A stretch of DNA of 64,000 nt from VYFG01 sp965213885 (GCA_965213885.1 OZ243919.1:744001-808000); one strand, 5' to 3'; positions 16,684-25,880 are shown, numbered from the stretch's first letter. The notes: generated by a model from the letters alone, not told the origin. Translations and numbers: made by a program.

Positions 16684-17490
16684 TCAGCTGTCGTCCGGGT
16701 GCCCGAATTCGCAGAAAACGCCGCCGACAAATTCCACTCCCTCGGCAAACGGGTCGCCCGGTTCGGTCCTGGCTTCGACCCTCGCCCGGTAATCCTCTGC
16801 GGAGTCCCGGGGCAGGTAGCCGACATGACGTACCTTTTCGTTGCTGAAGAACCGTTCGCGGTTGTCCGAGATGCCGTAGACCACGCAGTGGCCGATGCGC
16901 TCGGCCACAAGGCACCTCTCAACCAGCTGTACCAGGTCACGGAAACTCATCCAGGTCGACAGGTGACGCCGATCCGAGGGTTCCGGAAAGCAGGAATTGA
17001 TGCGCAGCAGGGCCGACTCGATGCCGAACTTGTGGAAGTACATTGAGGCGAGATCCTCGACGAAGCACTTGGACACACCGTAGAGCGAATCCGGGCGGTG
17101 TGGCGTGTCTGTGTCCGCGCCTTCCTCCCGCCGCACGTATCCGACCGCATGGATGGAGCTGGCATAGACGATCCGCCTGATGCCGTGCCGGCGGGCCGCC
17201 TCGTATACGTGGTAGCCGCCCTTGATGGAGGACTCGAGGACTTCCGCCCAGGGTTTTTCCGTCGGGGCCGCCCCGAAATGCACGATGGCGTCGCAGCCCT
17301 CGACAATCCGCATGATGGCATCGAAGTCACCGAGTTCGGCGGGCATGATCTCCTCGTGGGGGGCGGCCTTGCCCATGTCCGCACGGTCAGTCAGCCGGAG
17401 CGTGGTGGCGAGCGGCGCCAGGCCCTCGCGCAGGACCCGGCCCAGGTTGCCGGCGGCGCCGGTGACCAGCAATCGGTTGAATCGGGGCAT
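16684..17490 (-). CDS. udh: NAD-dependent epimerase/dehydratase-family protein, probable uronate dehydrogenase
   Basis: 268 aa short-chain fold. The NAD loop is RLLVTGAAGNLGRVLREGLA at the N-terminus, and the catalytic Ser and YxxxK appear as IVYASSIHAVGY and YGVSKCFVEDLA. The length and the blocks YGVSKCFVEDL, NSCFPEPSDRR and STWMSFRDLVQLVERCL match uronate dehydrogenases, which oxidise glucuronate or galacturonate to the aldarolactone. It is divergent from xdhA and interrupts the purine genes; no other uronate genes are visible, so the in vivo role is uncertain. Confidence 0.8.
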   Translation of the reverse strand: MPRFNRLLVTGAAGNLGRVLREGLAPLATTLRLTDRADMGKAAPHEEIMPAELGDFDAIMRIVEGCDAIVHFGAAPTEKPWAEVLESSIKGGYHVYEAARRHGIRRIVYASSIHAVGYVRREEGADTDTPHRPDSLYGVSKCFVEDLASMYFHKFGIESALLRINSCFPEPSDRRHLSTWMSFRDLVQLVERCLVAERIGHCVVYGISDNRERFFSNEKVRHVGYLPRDSAEDYRARVEARTEPGDPFAEGVEFVGGVFCEFGHPDDS

Positions 17491-17655
17491 GGCAGGTAAC
17501 CGGACAGGTTCGGTTGTTGGTGAGCGCCGGATTCTGCGGGGTTATCACGACGGAGTCAAAGTGCAGTCTGCCGAAGAAACGGGTACGACGTGGACTTGCC
17601 TCTGCCAGGTCCGGTTCAACAGGCCGGGATGATCCTGGTCCGCCCGGAAGCGGCG

Positions 17656-17685
17656 TTGCACGCGACGCCGGGCGTCTGCTAGAAT
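17656..17685 (+). promoter_or_regulatory. Predicted sigma-70 promoter of xdhABC
   Basis: TTGCAC (17656-17661) and TAGAAT (17680-17685) with an 18-bp spacer. The operator begins 2 bp after the -10, so bound repressor would block the transcription start. Confidence 0.6.
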
Positions 17686-17686
17686 T

Positions 17687-17702
17687 CTGACCAAATAGTC
17701 AG
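17687..17702. promoter_or_regulatory. RutR-type operator in the xdhABC promoter
   Basis: CTGACCAAATAGTCAG, identical over 16 bp to the site at 10913-10928, placed between the -10 and the xdhA start codon at 17716. It differs by one core base from the RutR consensus half-site arrangement. Confidence 0.82.
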
Positions 17703-17715
17703 GATTTTTTCCAGG

Positions 17716-19191
17716 GTGATCCGGTTTCTGCTCAACGACCAGGAAATTGCGCTTTCGGATTTCGAGGCCCAGACCACCGTGCTTGGCTGGCTCAGGGAGG
17801 ATCGTGGTCTTTGCGGCACCAAGGAGGGGTGCGCCTCCGGTGATTGCGGCGCCTGCACCGTGGTGGTGGCCGAGCCGGCGGGGGAGGGACTCGCGTACCA
17901 CTCGATCAACAGCTGTATCACCTTTCTCGGTGCTCTCCATGGCCGGCAGCTGATCGCCGTGGAACACCTTTCCGACGGTGAGACGCTGCACCCGGTGCAG
18001 CAGGCCATGGTGGATCACCATGGATCCCAGTGCGGTTTCTGCACACCGGGGTTCGTCATGTCACTGTTCGCGCTTGGCAAGCAGTCCCTGCCCGCCGGCG
18101 GTCAAGGGCACCTGGAAGCCATCCATGAACATCTTGGCGGTAACCTGTGCCGTTGCACCGGGTATCGCCCCATCATCGACGCCGCGCTGGCATCGACCGC
18201 GGCCAGGATGACGGACCGGTTTGACCGCCGGTCCTGCCGGATCCGCGCGGCCCTGGACGGGATCCGGTCGGCAGACGGCGTCGGGGGAAATGGCGGGCAA
18301 ATGCCCGGTTCCCCGGGATTCCTGATCCCCCGGGACCTGGAAGAACTCTCGCGGGTGTGCCTGGAATACCCGGATGCGAGGTTGCTCGGCGGGGGTACCG
18401 ATCTCGCGCTCGAGGCGACCCAGGCGCTGGGGACCCTGGACAGGATCATTCTTCTTGAACGGGTAACGGAACTCCGGCAGGTGACCGAAAGCGGGGGGCA
18501 GGTGACCGTGGGCGCCGCGGTTTCCCTGACCCGTTGCCTGGAACTGTTCTCCGGGCACTATCCGTCGGTCGCCGACCTCCTTTTGCGCTTCGGCTCGCGC
18601 CAGGTCCGCAACCTGGGCACCCTGGGGGGCAATATCGCGAATGCCTCGCCCATCGGGGACCTGCCGCCGGTCCTGTTGGCCCTGGGGGCCGAGATCATCC
18701 TGCAACGAGGCGACGACCAGCGGACATTGCCGCCGGAAGATTTTTTCCTTGACTACCGGGTGACCGCGCTCGGGCGGGGGGAGTTCGTGCACAGCGTTTC
18801 CATGCCGCTGCCGGGGCCCCGGCAGTTCTTTCGCGTCTACAAGATCAGCAAGCGGATCGATGACGATATCTCCGCGGTCTGTCTCGCCGTGAACCTGGAG
18901 TTGGAAGGAGAAGGACAGGATGCCGTGATCCGCAGCGCACGCATCGGCGTCGGCGGCATGGCGGCCATTCCCAGGCGCGCCCCGGCCTGCGAGGCGGCGA
19001 TGACCGGGAAACCGTTCGATGAATCCACCGCGGCTGTGGCTGCGGATGCCATTGCCGGCGAATTCAGCCCCATCGACGATGCCCGGGCCAGCGCTGCCTA
19101 CCGCACGACGGTGGCGGGCAACCTGTTCCGCCGCTGCCTGCTGGAGTACCGGGGGTCCGAATTCCCCCTCATGGTGACCGATGTCCATTGA
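17716..19191 (+). CDS. xdhA: Xanthine dehydrogenase small subunit ([2Fe-2S] and FAD domains)
   Basis: 491 aa, GTG start 14 bp after the operator. Residues 1-50 carry the plant-type iron-sulfur cluster, CGTKEGCASGDCGACTVV. The second cluster domain follows with QCGFCTPGFVMS and NLCRCTGYRPIIDA. From about residue 200 the FAD-binding domain contains RLLGGGTDLALEATQ and RNLGTLGGNIANASPIGDLP. It transfers electrons from the XdhB molybdenum site to NAD. Its stop overlaps xdhB by 11 bp. Together the subunits oxidise hypoxanthine and xanthine to urate in the cytoplasm. Confidence 0.96.
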   Translation: MIRFLLNDQEIALSDFEAQTTVLGWLREDRGLCGTKEGCASGDCGACTVVVAEPAGEGLAYHSINSCITFLGALHGRQLIAVEHLSDGETLHPVQQAMVDHHGSQCGFCTPGFVMSLFALGKQSLPAGGQGHLEAIHEHLGGNLCRCTGYRPIIDAALASTAARMTDRFDRRSCRIRAALDGIRSADGVGGNGGQMPGSPGFLIPRDLEELSRVCLEYPDARLLGGGTDLALEATQALGTLDRIILLERVTELRQVTESGGQVTVGAAVSLTRCLELFSGHYPSVADLLLRFGSRQVRNLGTLGGNIANASPIGDLPPVLLALGAEIILQRGDDQRTLPPEDFFLDYRVTALGRGEFVHSVSMPLPGPRQFFRVYKISKRIDDDISAVCLAVNLELEGEGQDAVIRSARIGVGGMAAIPRRAPACEAAMTGKPFDESTAAVAADAIAGEFSPIDDARASAAYRTTVAGNLFRRCLLEYRGSEFPLMVTDVH

Positions 19192-21490
19192 GAGAATCCG
19201 GCTGGTCGGCCAGGCCCTTGCCCATGACAGCGCCCGCGGGCATGTCTCCGGGTCGGCGGTTTATGTCGATGACATGGTGCCGAGGGAGGGCCAGCTCCAT
19301 GCATGCGTGGGCGGCAGCGCCATCACCCGGGGACGGGTGATATCCATGCGTCTGGCCCCGGTGCGTGCGGCACCCGGGGTGGTGGACGTGATCACGGCAG
19401 ACGATGTGCCCGGCAAGCTGGATATCGGCCCGGTTTTTCCCGGTGACCCCCTGCTGGTTGCCGATGAGATCGAATTCCGGGGCCAGCCGCTGTTCGCCGT
19501 CCTGGCGACCAGTCACGAGCTTGCACGCCGGGCGGTCCGCCTCGCCGAAATCGAGTACGAGGAAATGGAGCCGGTGCTGGATCTTGAACGGGCCATCGCC
19601 GACGAGTACTACGTGCGCCCGCCGCACCGGATGCGGCGGGGGAATGCCGTGGCCGTGCTCGAGGGGGCGGCCAGGCGGTTTCACGGCGAACTCAGGGTGG
19701 GCGGCCAGGAACATTTCTATCTCGAGGGGCAGGCCTCTGTCGCGATTCCGGAAGAGGAGGGCGGCATGACCATACACACCTCCACGCAGAATCCCAGCGA
19801 GGCCCAGAAACTGGCGGCGGATGTGCTCGGCATACCCATGCACAAGGTCAACGTCGTCACACGTCGAATGGGCGGGGGATTCGGCGGCAAGGAAACCCAT
19901 GGCTCGCCTTGGTCCTGCATTGCGGCGGTGTTCGCCCTTCGCAATGGCTGCGCCGTCTCCTGCAGGCTGTCACGTCGGGACGACATGGTCATGACCGGCA
20001 AGCGCCACAATTTTCTGAACCGCTACGACGTCTGCCACGACGGGCATGGCCGGCTGGAAGCCATCCACTACCGCCTTGCCGCACAGTGCGGAAACTCGCC
20101 GGACCTGTCCGACGCCATCGTGGACCGGGCGATGTTCCACTGCGACAATGCCTATTTCATTCCGGATGTGCTGATCGACGGGCTGCGCTGCAAGACCCAT
20201 ACCGTTTCCGCCACGGCCTTTCGCGGATTCGGCGGACCCCAGGGTATGATCGCCATGGAGGCGATCATGGATGAAATCGCCTTCCGGGTGGGCAGGGACC
20301 CCCTGGATGTGCGGCGGATGAACCTCTATGACACCAGGGACCGCAACGTCACACCCTATCACCAGCGGATCGATTCCTTCTCGGTTCCGCGCATCCTGGA
20401 CCAGCTCGAGGCCGAATCCGACTACCGGGTCCGCAGGGAGCAGGTCCGTGCATTCAATCGCCGGAGCCCGGTGCTGAAGAAAGGCATCGCAATGACTCCG
20501 GTGAAGTTCGGCATTTCCTTCACCGTGTCCCACCTCAACCAGGCCGGGGCCCTGGTCCATGTTTATACCGACGGAAGCATTCACCTGAACCACGGCGGTA
20601 CCGAGATGGGGCAGGGACTGATGACGAAGGTGCGGCAGGTCGTGGCGGAAGAATTCCGGGTCAGCCCGGACCGCATCGCGGTTACCGCCACCCGCACGGA
20701 CAAGGTGCCCAACACCTCGCCCACCGCGGCGTCGTCCGGTACCGACATCAACGGCATGGCGGCACTGGACGCGGCGCGCACCATCCGCCGGAGGATGGTG
20801 TCGTTCCTTTCGGAAAAATACGGTACCGAAGAATCGGAAATCGCATTCCTGGATGACCGGGTGCATGTGGGGGGACTGACTCTGGGATTCGGAGAGGTTG
20901 CGAAGGAGGCCTGGCTCGGCCGGGTCTCCCTGTCCGCGACGGGCTTCTACCGTACCCCGAAGATTCACTACGACCGGCGGCAGGCGTCCGGGCGGCCGTT
21001 CTACTACTACGCCAATGGCGCCGCTGTGTCGGAAGTGGTCATCGACACCCTGACCGGGGAGTCCCGGCTGCTGCGCGTGGACATCCTCCACGATGTCGGG
21101 CGGTCCATCAACCCGGCTATCGATATCGGCCAGATCGAGGGCGGCTTCATCCAGGGCTTCGGCTGGCTCACCTGCGAGGAACTGAAATGGGACCGGGAGG
21201 GCCGGCTCCTCACCGACGGGCCGGCCACCTACAAGATCCCTGCCGTCTCCGATACGCCGCCGGTCTTCAATACCCGGCTGCTGACCGAGGCGGAGAACAG
21301 CGAGGAGACCGTTTTTCGTTCCAAGGCGGTGGGAGAGCCTCCACTGATGCTGGCCATCTCCGCCTGGTGCGCAATCCGGGATGCCGTGGCGGCGGCGGGC
21401 GACTACGGGACTTTCCCGGATCTGCACGCGCCGGCCACCCCGGAGGAAATCCTGCGTGCGGTGGACGGTGTGCGGGAGCCGGCGTCATGA
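19181..21490 (+). CDS. xdhB: Xanthine dehydrogenase molybdopterin-binding large subunit
   Basis: 769 aa, the usual XdhB length. Typical molybdenum-site blocks are EGQASVAIPEEEGGM, STQNPSEAQKLAADVLG, RMGGGFGGKETHGSP, TAFRGFGGPQGMIAMEAIMD and the C-terminal KAVGEPPLMLAISAWCAIRDA with the catalytic glutamate in GEPP. It carries out hydroxylation of hypoxanthine and xanthine. It starts inside xdhA and its stop overlaps xdhC (ATGA), so the three genes are one translationally coupled operon under the RutR-type operator. Confidence 0.96.
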   Translation: MSIERIRLVGQALAHDSARGHVSGSAVYVDDMVPREGQLHACVGGSAITRGRVISMRLAPVRAAPGVVDVITADDVPGKLDIGPVFPGDPLLVADEIEFRGQPLFAVLATSHELARRAVRLAEIEYEEMEPVLDLERAIADEYYVRPPHRMRRGNAVAVLEGAARRFHGELRVGGQEHFYLEGQASVAIPEEEGGMTIHTSTQNPSEAQKLAADVLGIPMHKVNVVTRRMGGGFGGKETHGSPWSCIAAVFALRNGCAVSCRLSRRDDMVMTGKRHNFLNRYDVCHDGHGRLEAIHYRLAAQCGNSPDLSDAIVDRAMFHCDNAYFIPDVLIDGLRCKTHTVSATAFRGFGGPQGMIAMEAIMDEIAFRVGRDPLDVRRMNLYDTRDRNVTPYHQRIDSFSVPRILDQLEAESDYRVRREQVRAFNRRSPVLKKGIAMTPVKFGISFTVSHLNQAGALVHVYTDGSIHLNHGGTEMGQGLMTKVRQVVAEEFRVSPDRIAVTATRTDKVPNTSPTAASSGTDINGMAALDAARTIRRRMVSFLSEKYGTEESEIAFLDDRVHVGGLTLGFGEVAKEAWLGRVSLSATGFYRTPKIHYDRRQASGRPFYYYANGAAVSEVVIDTLTGESRLLRVDILHDVGRSINPAIDIGQIEGGFIQGFGWLTCEELKWDREGRLLTDGPATYKIPAVSDTPPVFNTRLLTEAENSEETVFRSKAVGEPPLMLAISAWCAIRDAVAAAGDYGTFPDLHAPATPEEILRAVDGVREPAS

Positions 21491-22299
21491 ACTGGGTGGA
21501 GGCAATTGCGCGACTGACCGCCGGCAACCAGGGTTTCGTGGTGGTCACGGTGCTGGAGACCCGAGGTTCCGCCCCCCGGGACCGGCAGTCCAAGATGGTG
21601 GTCACCGGGGACGCAAGCCACGATACCATCGGGGGCGGCAATCTGGAATTCAGCGCCATTGAACAGGCAAGGAGGCTGTTGTCACGGGGACAGCCCGGCA
21701 ACGAGCGACAGGTGTACACCCTGGGCGAGGATCTTTCGCAGTGTTGCGGTGGGCGGGCAGAACTCCTCTACGAATGCTTTCCCGCCTGTGATTTCCTCGT
21801 TGCGCTTTTCGGTGCAGGCCATGTTGGCAGGGCCCTGGTGCGAATCCTGGTGGGCCTTCCATGCCGGGTCACCTGGTTCGACAGCCGGGAAGATGTCCTG
21901 TCCTCCTCGATGACGGAATCCGGCATGCCCGGCAACGTCATCAGCCGGTTTATGGACAATCCGCATTGCGCGGTGGACGGGCTGCCTCCGGGCACCTGGT
22001 GCCTGGTCATGACCCACAGCCATGAAATCGATTTCGAACTCGTGGAGGCCATGCTGTCGCGCAACGACTTTCCCTACTGCGGTCTGATTGGATCCAGATC
22101 CAAGTCCGTTAGTTTTCGCAAGCGATTGTCACGAAAGGGATTTTCCGAAGCAGAACTCGCACGGCTCACTTCGCCCATCGGTGTCGATCTCGGCGGCGGC
22201 AAGCTGCCAATGGAGGTGGCGGTTTCGGTGGCCGCCCAGTTGCTTGGTCAGTACCGGGCAGGATCCCGCATACATAGCGGTCTTTCCGCGGTATCCTAG
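21487..22299 (+). CDS. xdhC: Xanthine dehydrogenase accessory protein XdhC
   Basis: 270 aa from the ATG that overlaps the xdhB stop. XdhC binds and sulfurates the molybdenum cofactor and inserts it into XdhB. Visible family blocks: VVTVLETRGSAPRDRQSKMVV, GGGNLEFSAIEQAR, the Rossmann-like LVALFGAGHVGRALVRIL, MTHSHEIDFELVEAML and YCGLIGSRSKSVSFRKRL. It is complete and the last gene of the operon. Sequence composition falls sharply in GC just downstream, where the AbiE island begins. Confidence 0.95.
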   Translation: MNWVEAIARLTAGNQGFVVVTVLETRGSAPRDRQSKMVVTGDASHDTIGGGNLEFSAIEQARRLLSRGQPGNERQVYTLGEDLSQCCGGRAELLYECFPACDFLVALFGAGHVGRALVRILVGLPCRVTWFDSREDVLSSSMTESGMPGNVISRFMDNPHCAVDGLPPGTWCLVMTHSHEIDFELVEAMLSRNDFPYCGLIGSRSKSVSFRKRLSRKGFSEAELARLTSPIGVDLGGGKLPMEVAVSVAAQLLGQYRAGSRIHSGLSAVS

Positions 22300-22428
22300 C
22301 CAGGCATACTCCGCCTCGAGTTCGCGCGACCGACGAATACCAGTCACCCCGAGCGTCCCGTGGAGCCTGTGCCCAGAGGGCTATCCCCTCAATTTGCAAC
22401 TGGTCCGAATATCACCGGGTAGGGCACA

Positions 22429-23318
22429 TCAGGTGGACTGGCCTATGGGAAACTCAAAGGGAATAACTTGAATTGACTCCAGAAATACCACGACATCCCG
22501 TATGGTATTCCAGGCCTCATCAAAGGCAATCGACTTCGAAAGAGTTGGATCGTTCTCGTAGGAAGATCGGGTGGTATCAAGGTCCTCTTCGAATGACTGA
22601 AGCCCCAAGCAGTCAACCAGACGGGACGCACATGCGACTTCAAACTCCTTGCCAGCGGCAGTCCAGAATTCGTGGTCATGTAGAGACCTTTTCGATGAAT
22701 TCTGGCAATGTCGAATACATCCTTTACCCGAACGGCCTCCCCGGGTTTGGCAACCTTGGTGCGGTATGCGGGCAAAGAACTGAGAAACGCCCGAAGCTTC
22801 TCGCCGGTGATTCGTTCCAGGGTATAGGCCCAAACGGTCGCTTCGTTTTGTCTCAGGGGAGCAATGGAGTTTTGCCTTAGTGCCTCGGGTGCGGCGATGT
22901 CCAGCGTTATCGATGGCAAGCCCAGAACGCCGGAACGTGTGTGGTCGATAATCGAAATTCGTACATCGTATGCATCCCAACCTCTCGGATGCAATCGAGA
23001 AGGTCTCGGTTTTACATGAATTTTCTGAAGAGAATACATTACCGGAGATTGGCTCTGGAAGTATCGAGAGATTGCAAGTTGGAGTTCGCGTTCAAGTATC
23101 GCCTGTTGGGTCGTGCGATCTGGCGTCGATTGAACAAAGCCTTGCAGGAGATTGCTGTCGATGTCCAGTGAACGTCTCCCGGGTTCCTGAAGACGTTCGT
23201 TCAGTACGTGTGCCCCTTTGAATACAAGCACAGGTTGGAGGGGGACATGCGTCAATAGGGATTCAAGAATCTCAATTTGTACTTCTTCTTTCCAATCTAC
23301 TGCACCAGCACGATTCAC
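22429..23318 (-). pseudogene. AbiEii-type nucleotidyltransferase toxin, frameshifted
   Basis: The first frame (23318 to about 22690) holds the nucleotidyltransferase core: VLVFKGAHVLNERL followed by SLDIDSNLL with the DxD pair at about residues 52 and 54, and the TGEKLRAFLSSLP block. Near 22680-22695, after VFDIARIHRKG, the family-like sequence jumps to another frame (HDHEFWTAAGKEFEVACASR) and continues to a stop at 22429. A single-base change would restore one protein of about 295 aa. AbiEii toxins of type IV systems modify RNA using NTP. Either the toxin is inactivated or the base is an assembly error. GC is visibly lower than in the flanks. Confidence 0.8.
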
Positions 23319-23321
23319 TGG

Positions 23322-24302
23322 CTACGGGACCTCAAGACCCCAGCCATGGTTCGGGTGACTGAATTCATACCCTGGAAGAAGGGAAATCATTGCGGCTGTT
23401 TGGTCCTTGCTGAGTTGAGTACGTATGCGATAAAGGTAGCGTCGCAATTCAGCGTCGAGTTTGTGTTGTAGATGATCGTGTAGCATGTAACCTACACGAC
23501 GGGTCAGTCGCTGGTCCTTGATTGTTCTCAAATGATTCAAGATACGCTTCTGGTCGAGTTCGCCTGCCGCATTGCCCCACGCTTCAAATACGACAGATGG
23601 ACCTCCGCAACTCAATGGGCGATCAAGGGTGTCGAGTAGTGTTTGTTCGTAGGTGGTTATGGAAAATACCGTCTTGTCCGAGTAGTAGCGTTTCTGGATA
23701 CCAGGTACCCGTGCACTTTCGCGATTCGTAATATAGTAAGGAATTCCGTGATAGAGAAATTGTTGCCTACCGAGGCGATTTCGCTTTTTTGGCGCGCCCG
23801 TTGAAGGGATTCTGTGTATGGGTGAAATGGATGGAGCCTTGCGAGGTCGGGACGAAGATTTGGTTATTCGGGCAATGTGGTGATGTGTCGGGATTTGTGT
23901 CGAGAGATTATGAAACTGGACTGCGGTGAAGTAACAAACGGTGCCCTGGGGCACCATCGCCTGAAGGAGTTCGATAGAATCCAGTTCGGGAGTAGACCCA
24001 TTCAGTCCGATGGAGAAGAATTGTGCAGGTGATTTGTTGTTGGCCGAGTCAATATGAGATACCCGATGTACGAGTCCGCTCCTGAGGAGGAACTCCAAGA
24101 GCGCCTGTCCGGAGATGCGCTTGGTGCCCGGGTGGGAGTGCCGGTCCCGGATCTCTACGAGTTCCCGAATCAGGGCGGCCTTGGAGATGCAACGAACGGT
24201 GGGGTACTTCGAGGAAGGTGAACCGAAGGTCCTGGAGAACTCTGCCAGGATGTTCGAATAATGATCGTCCTGAGTTGCTGTTCTTAGGGTAGTCTCACCC
24301 AC
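23322..24302 (-). CDS. AbiEi-type antitoxin / transcriptional repressor of a type IV toxin-antitoxin pair
   Basis: 326 aa from the GTG at 24302, which has AGGGAG 6 bp upstream. A TTG at 24359 would add 19 residues coded entirely across a perfect palindrome, so I prefer the GTG. An N-terminal winged-helix region (SKAALIRELVEIRDRH, ALLEFLLRSGLVHRV) is followed by the AbiEi core with VCYFTAVQFHNLSTQIPTHH and TVFSITTYEQTLLDTLDRPL. Known AbiEi proteins repress their own operon by binding inverted repeats and neutralise AbiEii. It ends 3 bp before the toxin gene. Low GC relative to the surroundings suggests horizontal acquisition. Confidence 0.75.
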   Translation of the reverse strand: MGETTLRTATQDDHYSNILAEFSRTFGSPSSKYPTVRCISKAALIRELVEIRDRHSHPGTKRISGQALLEFLLRSGLVHRVSHIDSANNKSPAQFFSIGLNGSTPELDSIELLQAMVPQGTVCYFTAVQFHNLSTQIPTHHHIARITKSSSRPRKAPSISPIHRIPSTGAPKKRNRLGRQQFLYHGIPYYITNRESARVPGIQKRYYSDKTVFSITTYEQTLLDTLDRPLSCGGPSVVFEAWGNAAGELDQKRILNHLRTIKDQRLTRRVGYMLHDHLQHKLDAELRRYLYRIRTQLSKDQTAAMISLLPGYEFSHPNHGWGLEVP

Positions 24303-24306
24303 AGGA

Positions 24307-24356
24307 AACTCCCTGAAGCTAGGCTCTTGGGCCCAAGAGCCTAGCTTCAGGGAGTT
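24307..24356. repeat. Perfect 50-bp palindrome at the 5' end of the AbiE operon
   Basis: Two 25-base arms meet with no spacer at GGG|CCC (24331/24332). The left arm begins AACTCCCTGAAGCTAGGCTC and the right arm is its exact reverse complement. It lies between the predicted AbiE promoter and the GTG at 24302, and its 3' arm (on the transcript) contains the AGGGAG ribosome-binding site. It may be the operator or an RBS-sequestering hairpin; an assembly fold-back artefact is also possible. Confidence 0.75.
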
Positions 24357-24373
24357 CAATTGTCAAGACAGAA

Positions 24374-24402
24374 ATGAAACCGGGATTTCCGTGTCCTGTC
24401 AA
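24374..24402 (-). promoter_or_regulatory. Predicted promoter of the AbiE operon
   Basis: TTGACA (24402-24397) and TTTCAT (24379-24374) with a 17-bp spacer on the minus strand. Transcription would start near 24367, just before the palindrome. A second TTGACA (24366-24361) lies downstream. The -10 is weak. Confidence 0.4.
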
Positions 24403-24462
24403 GTAATTCATTGCCTGACGCCTTCGGATCAAGGAAAAGTCTGCACTACATGCAAAATGCAG

Positions 24463-24521
24463 GGGGTCCGACCAATTCAGGGGATTACATGCCGAACATC
24501 CCCAATATCTGGTCGGATTCC
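24463..24521. repeat. Nested inverted repeat, possible structured RNA
   Basis: Outer arms TCCGACCA (24467-24474) and TGGTCGGA (24510-24517) enclose inner arms GGGGAT (24480-24485) and ATCCCC (24498-24503). On the plus strand the outer stem can extend by four more pairs including two G-U. No T-run follows, so it is not a plain terminator. It sits between the end of guaD and the AbiE promoter and could mark the island edge. Confidence 0.45.
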
Positions 24522-24581
24522 GGGTGAATTGCGAAAGTCGGGCCGGGATCCTGCCTCATGGAATCGGGCAGGCCATAATAT

Positions 24582-25880
24582 CTAGTCCCGCCTGTGGGCG
24601 GTCTCTCCCAGTATCCGGGTCTCCCTGACGGCGCGGTCATCCCCCAGCATCTGCAGCACGAACAGTCGTTCCATGAGGCTTGCGGAACTGCGGATGCGAC
24701 GGTCGATCAGCGGCGTGGCACGGTAGTCGAGCACGATGAAATCCGCCTCCTTGCCGGGTTCGAAATTGCCAATATACGGGTGAAGATCCAGCATGCGGGC
24801 ACCTCCCAGAGTGGCCAGGTAAAGCGACTCGAAGGGTGACAGGTTGTAATCCTGTAGCTGCTGCACCTTGTAGGCCTCGTTGATCACCCTCAGCAGGGAG
24901 AAGCTGTCACCGCCACCGACGTCCGTGCCGAGCCCGGTATGGACGCGGTTTTTCCGGGCCTTGCGGTAATCGAACAGCCCGCTGCCGATGAACAGGTTCG
25001 ACAGCGGGCAGTGGGCAATGCCGGAGCCCGCATCCGCGAGCTGTCGCCATTCACTGTCGTCCAGGTGGATTCCGTGGGCGAATACCGAGCGCCGGCCGAG
25101 CAGGCCGTGTCGTTCATAGACATCCAGGTAGCCGGAAGCATCGGGGAACAGTTCCGACACCCAGCGGCATTCCTCGGTGCTTTCCGCGAGGTGGGTATGC
25201 AGGTGTACACCGGGGTGTTCGGCGAGCAGGCGGCCCGCCATGTCGAGCTGCTCCGGACTGGAGGTGGGTGCGAAACGTGGCGTCACGGCATATCCCAGCC
25301 TGTCCACGCCGTGCCAGCGTTCGATCAGCGACTTGCTGTCGCGGTAACCCGTGCTTGCCGTGTCGCGGAGATACGCCGGTGCATTCCGGTCCATCAGGAC
25401 CTTGCCGCAGATCATGCGCAGGTTGCGCAGGCGGGCTGCCGTGAAGAATGCCGACACCGACTGCGGATGCACGGTACCGAATACCAGAGCGGTGGTGGTG
25501 CCGTTGCGCAGGAGTTCGTCGAGAAAGAACGAGGCGGTGCTCTCGGCGTGGGCGATGTCCTCGAATTTCCTCTCCGCCGGGAAGGTATGGGTATTCAGCC
25601 AGTCCAGAAGCCGGGTGCCATAGGCCGCGATGACGTCGCATTGGGGGTAGTGAACATGGGTATCCACAAGTCCGGGGACCAGGAGGGCGTCCCGGTGGTG
25701 CAGGATGTCCGCGTCCGGCGGCAGCGTCCCCCTGAGGACGTCGAATGACCCCACGTTCGCCACGAGGCCGTCCTCGACCAGCAACAGTCCGTCGGGGAAA
25801 TGGACGACGGCCTCATGCCCCGCGATGCCGGGGTCATCGAGAAAGTGCAGGATTTCCCCTCGATGGGCGGTTAGGGTCAT
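24582..25880 (-). CDS. guaD: Guanine deaminase
   Basis: 432 aa amidohydrolase from the ATG giving MTLTAHRGEILHFLDD. It converts guanine to xanthine for XdhAB. Zinc ligands are visible in VPGLVDTHVHYPQCDVIAAY (His75, His77), LHTHLAES, FAHGIHL and the aspartate of GLGTDVGGGDSFSLL. The FGTVHPQSVSAFFTAA and GSGIAHCPLSNLFIGSGLF blocks are guanine-deaminase specific. It is divergent from uraD. A perfect TATAAT at 25892-25887 lies only 6 bp from the ATG, which suggests a leaderless or very short-leader transcript. The operator is 23 bp upstream. Confidence 0.94.
   Translation of the reverse strand: MTLTAHRGEILHFLDDPGIAGHEAVVHFPDGLLLVEDGLVANVGSFDVLRGTLPPDADILHHRDALLVPGLVDTHVHYPQCDVIAAYGTRLLDWLNTHTFPAERKFEDIAHAESTASFFLDELLRNGTTTALVFGTVHPQSVSAFFTAARLRNLRMICGKVLMDRNAPAYLRDTASTGYRDSKSLIERWHGVDRLGYAVTPRFAPTSSPEQLDMAGRLLAEHPGVHLHTHLAESTEECRWVSELFPDASGYLDVYERHGLLGRRSVFAHGIHLDDSEWRQLADAGSGIAHCPLSNLFIGSGLFDYRKARKNRVHTGLGTDVGGGDSFSLLRVINEAYKVQQLQDYNLSPFESLYLATLGGARMLDLHPYIGNFEPGKEADFIVLDYRATPLIDRRIRSSASLMERLFVLQMLGDDRAVRETRILGETAHRRD

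Noticed and set aside
23322..24359. AbiEi start at the TTG 24359
   Set aside because: The added 19 residues would be coded by the perfect palindrome and the TTG has no ribosome-binding site, while the GTG at 24302 has AGGGAG at good spacing.
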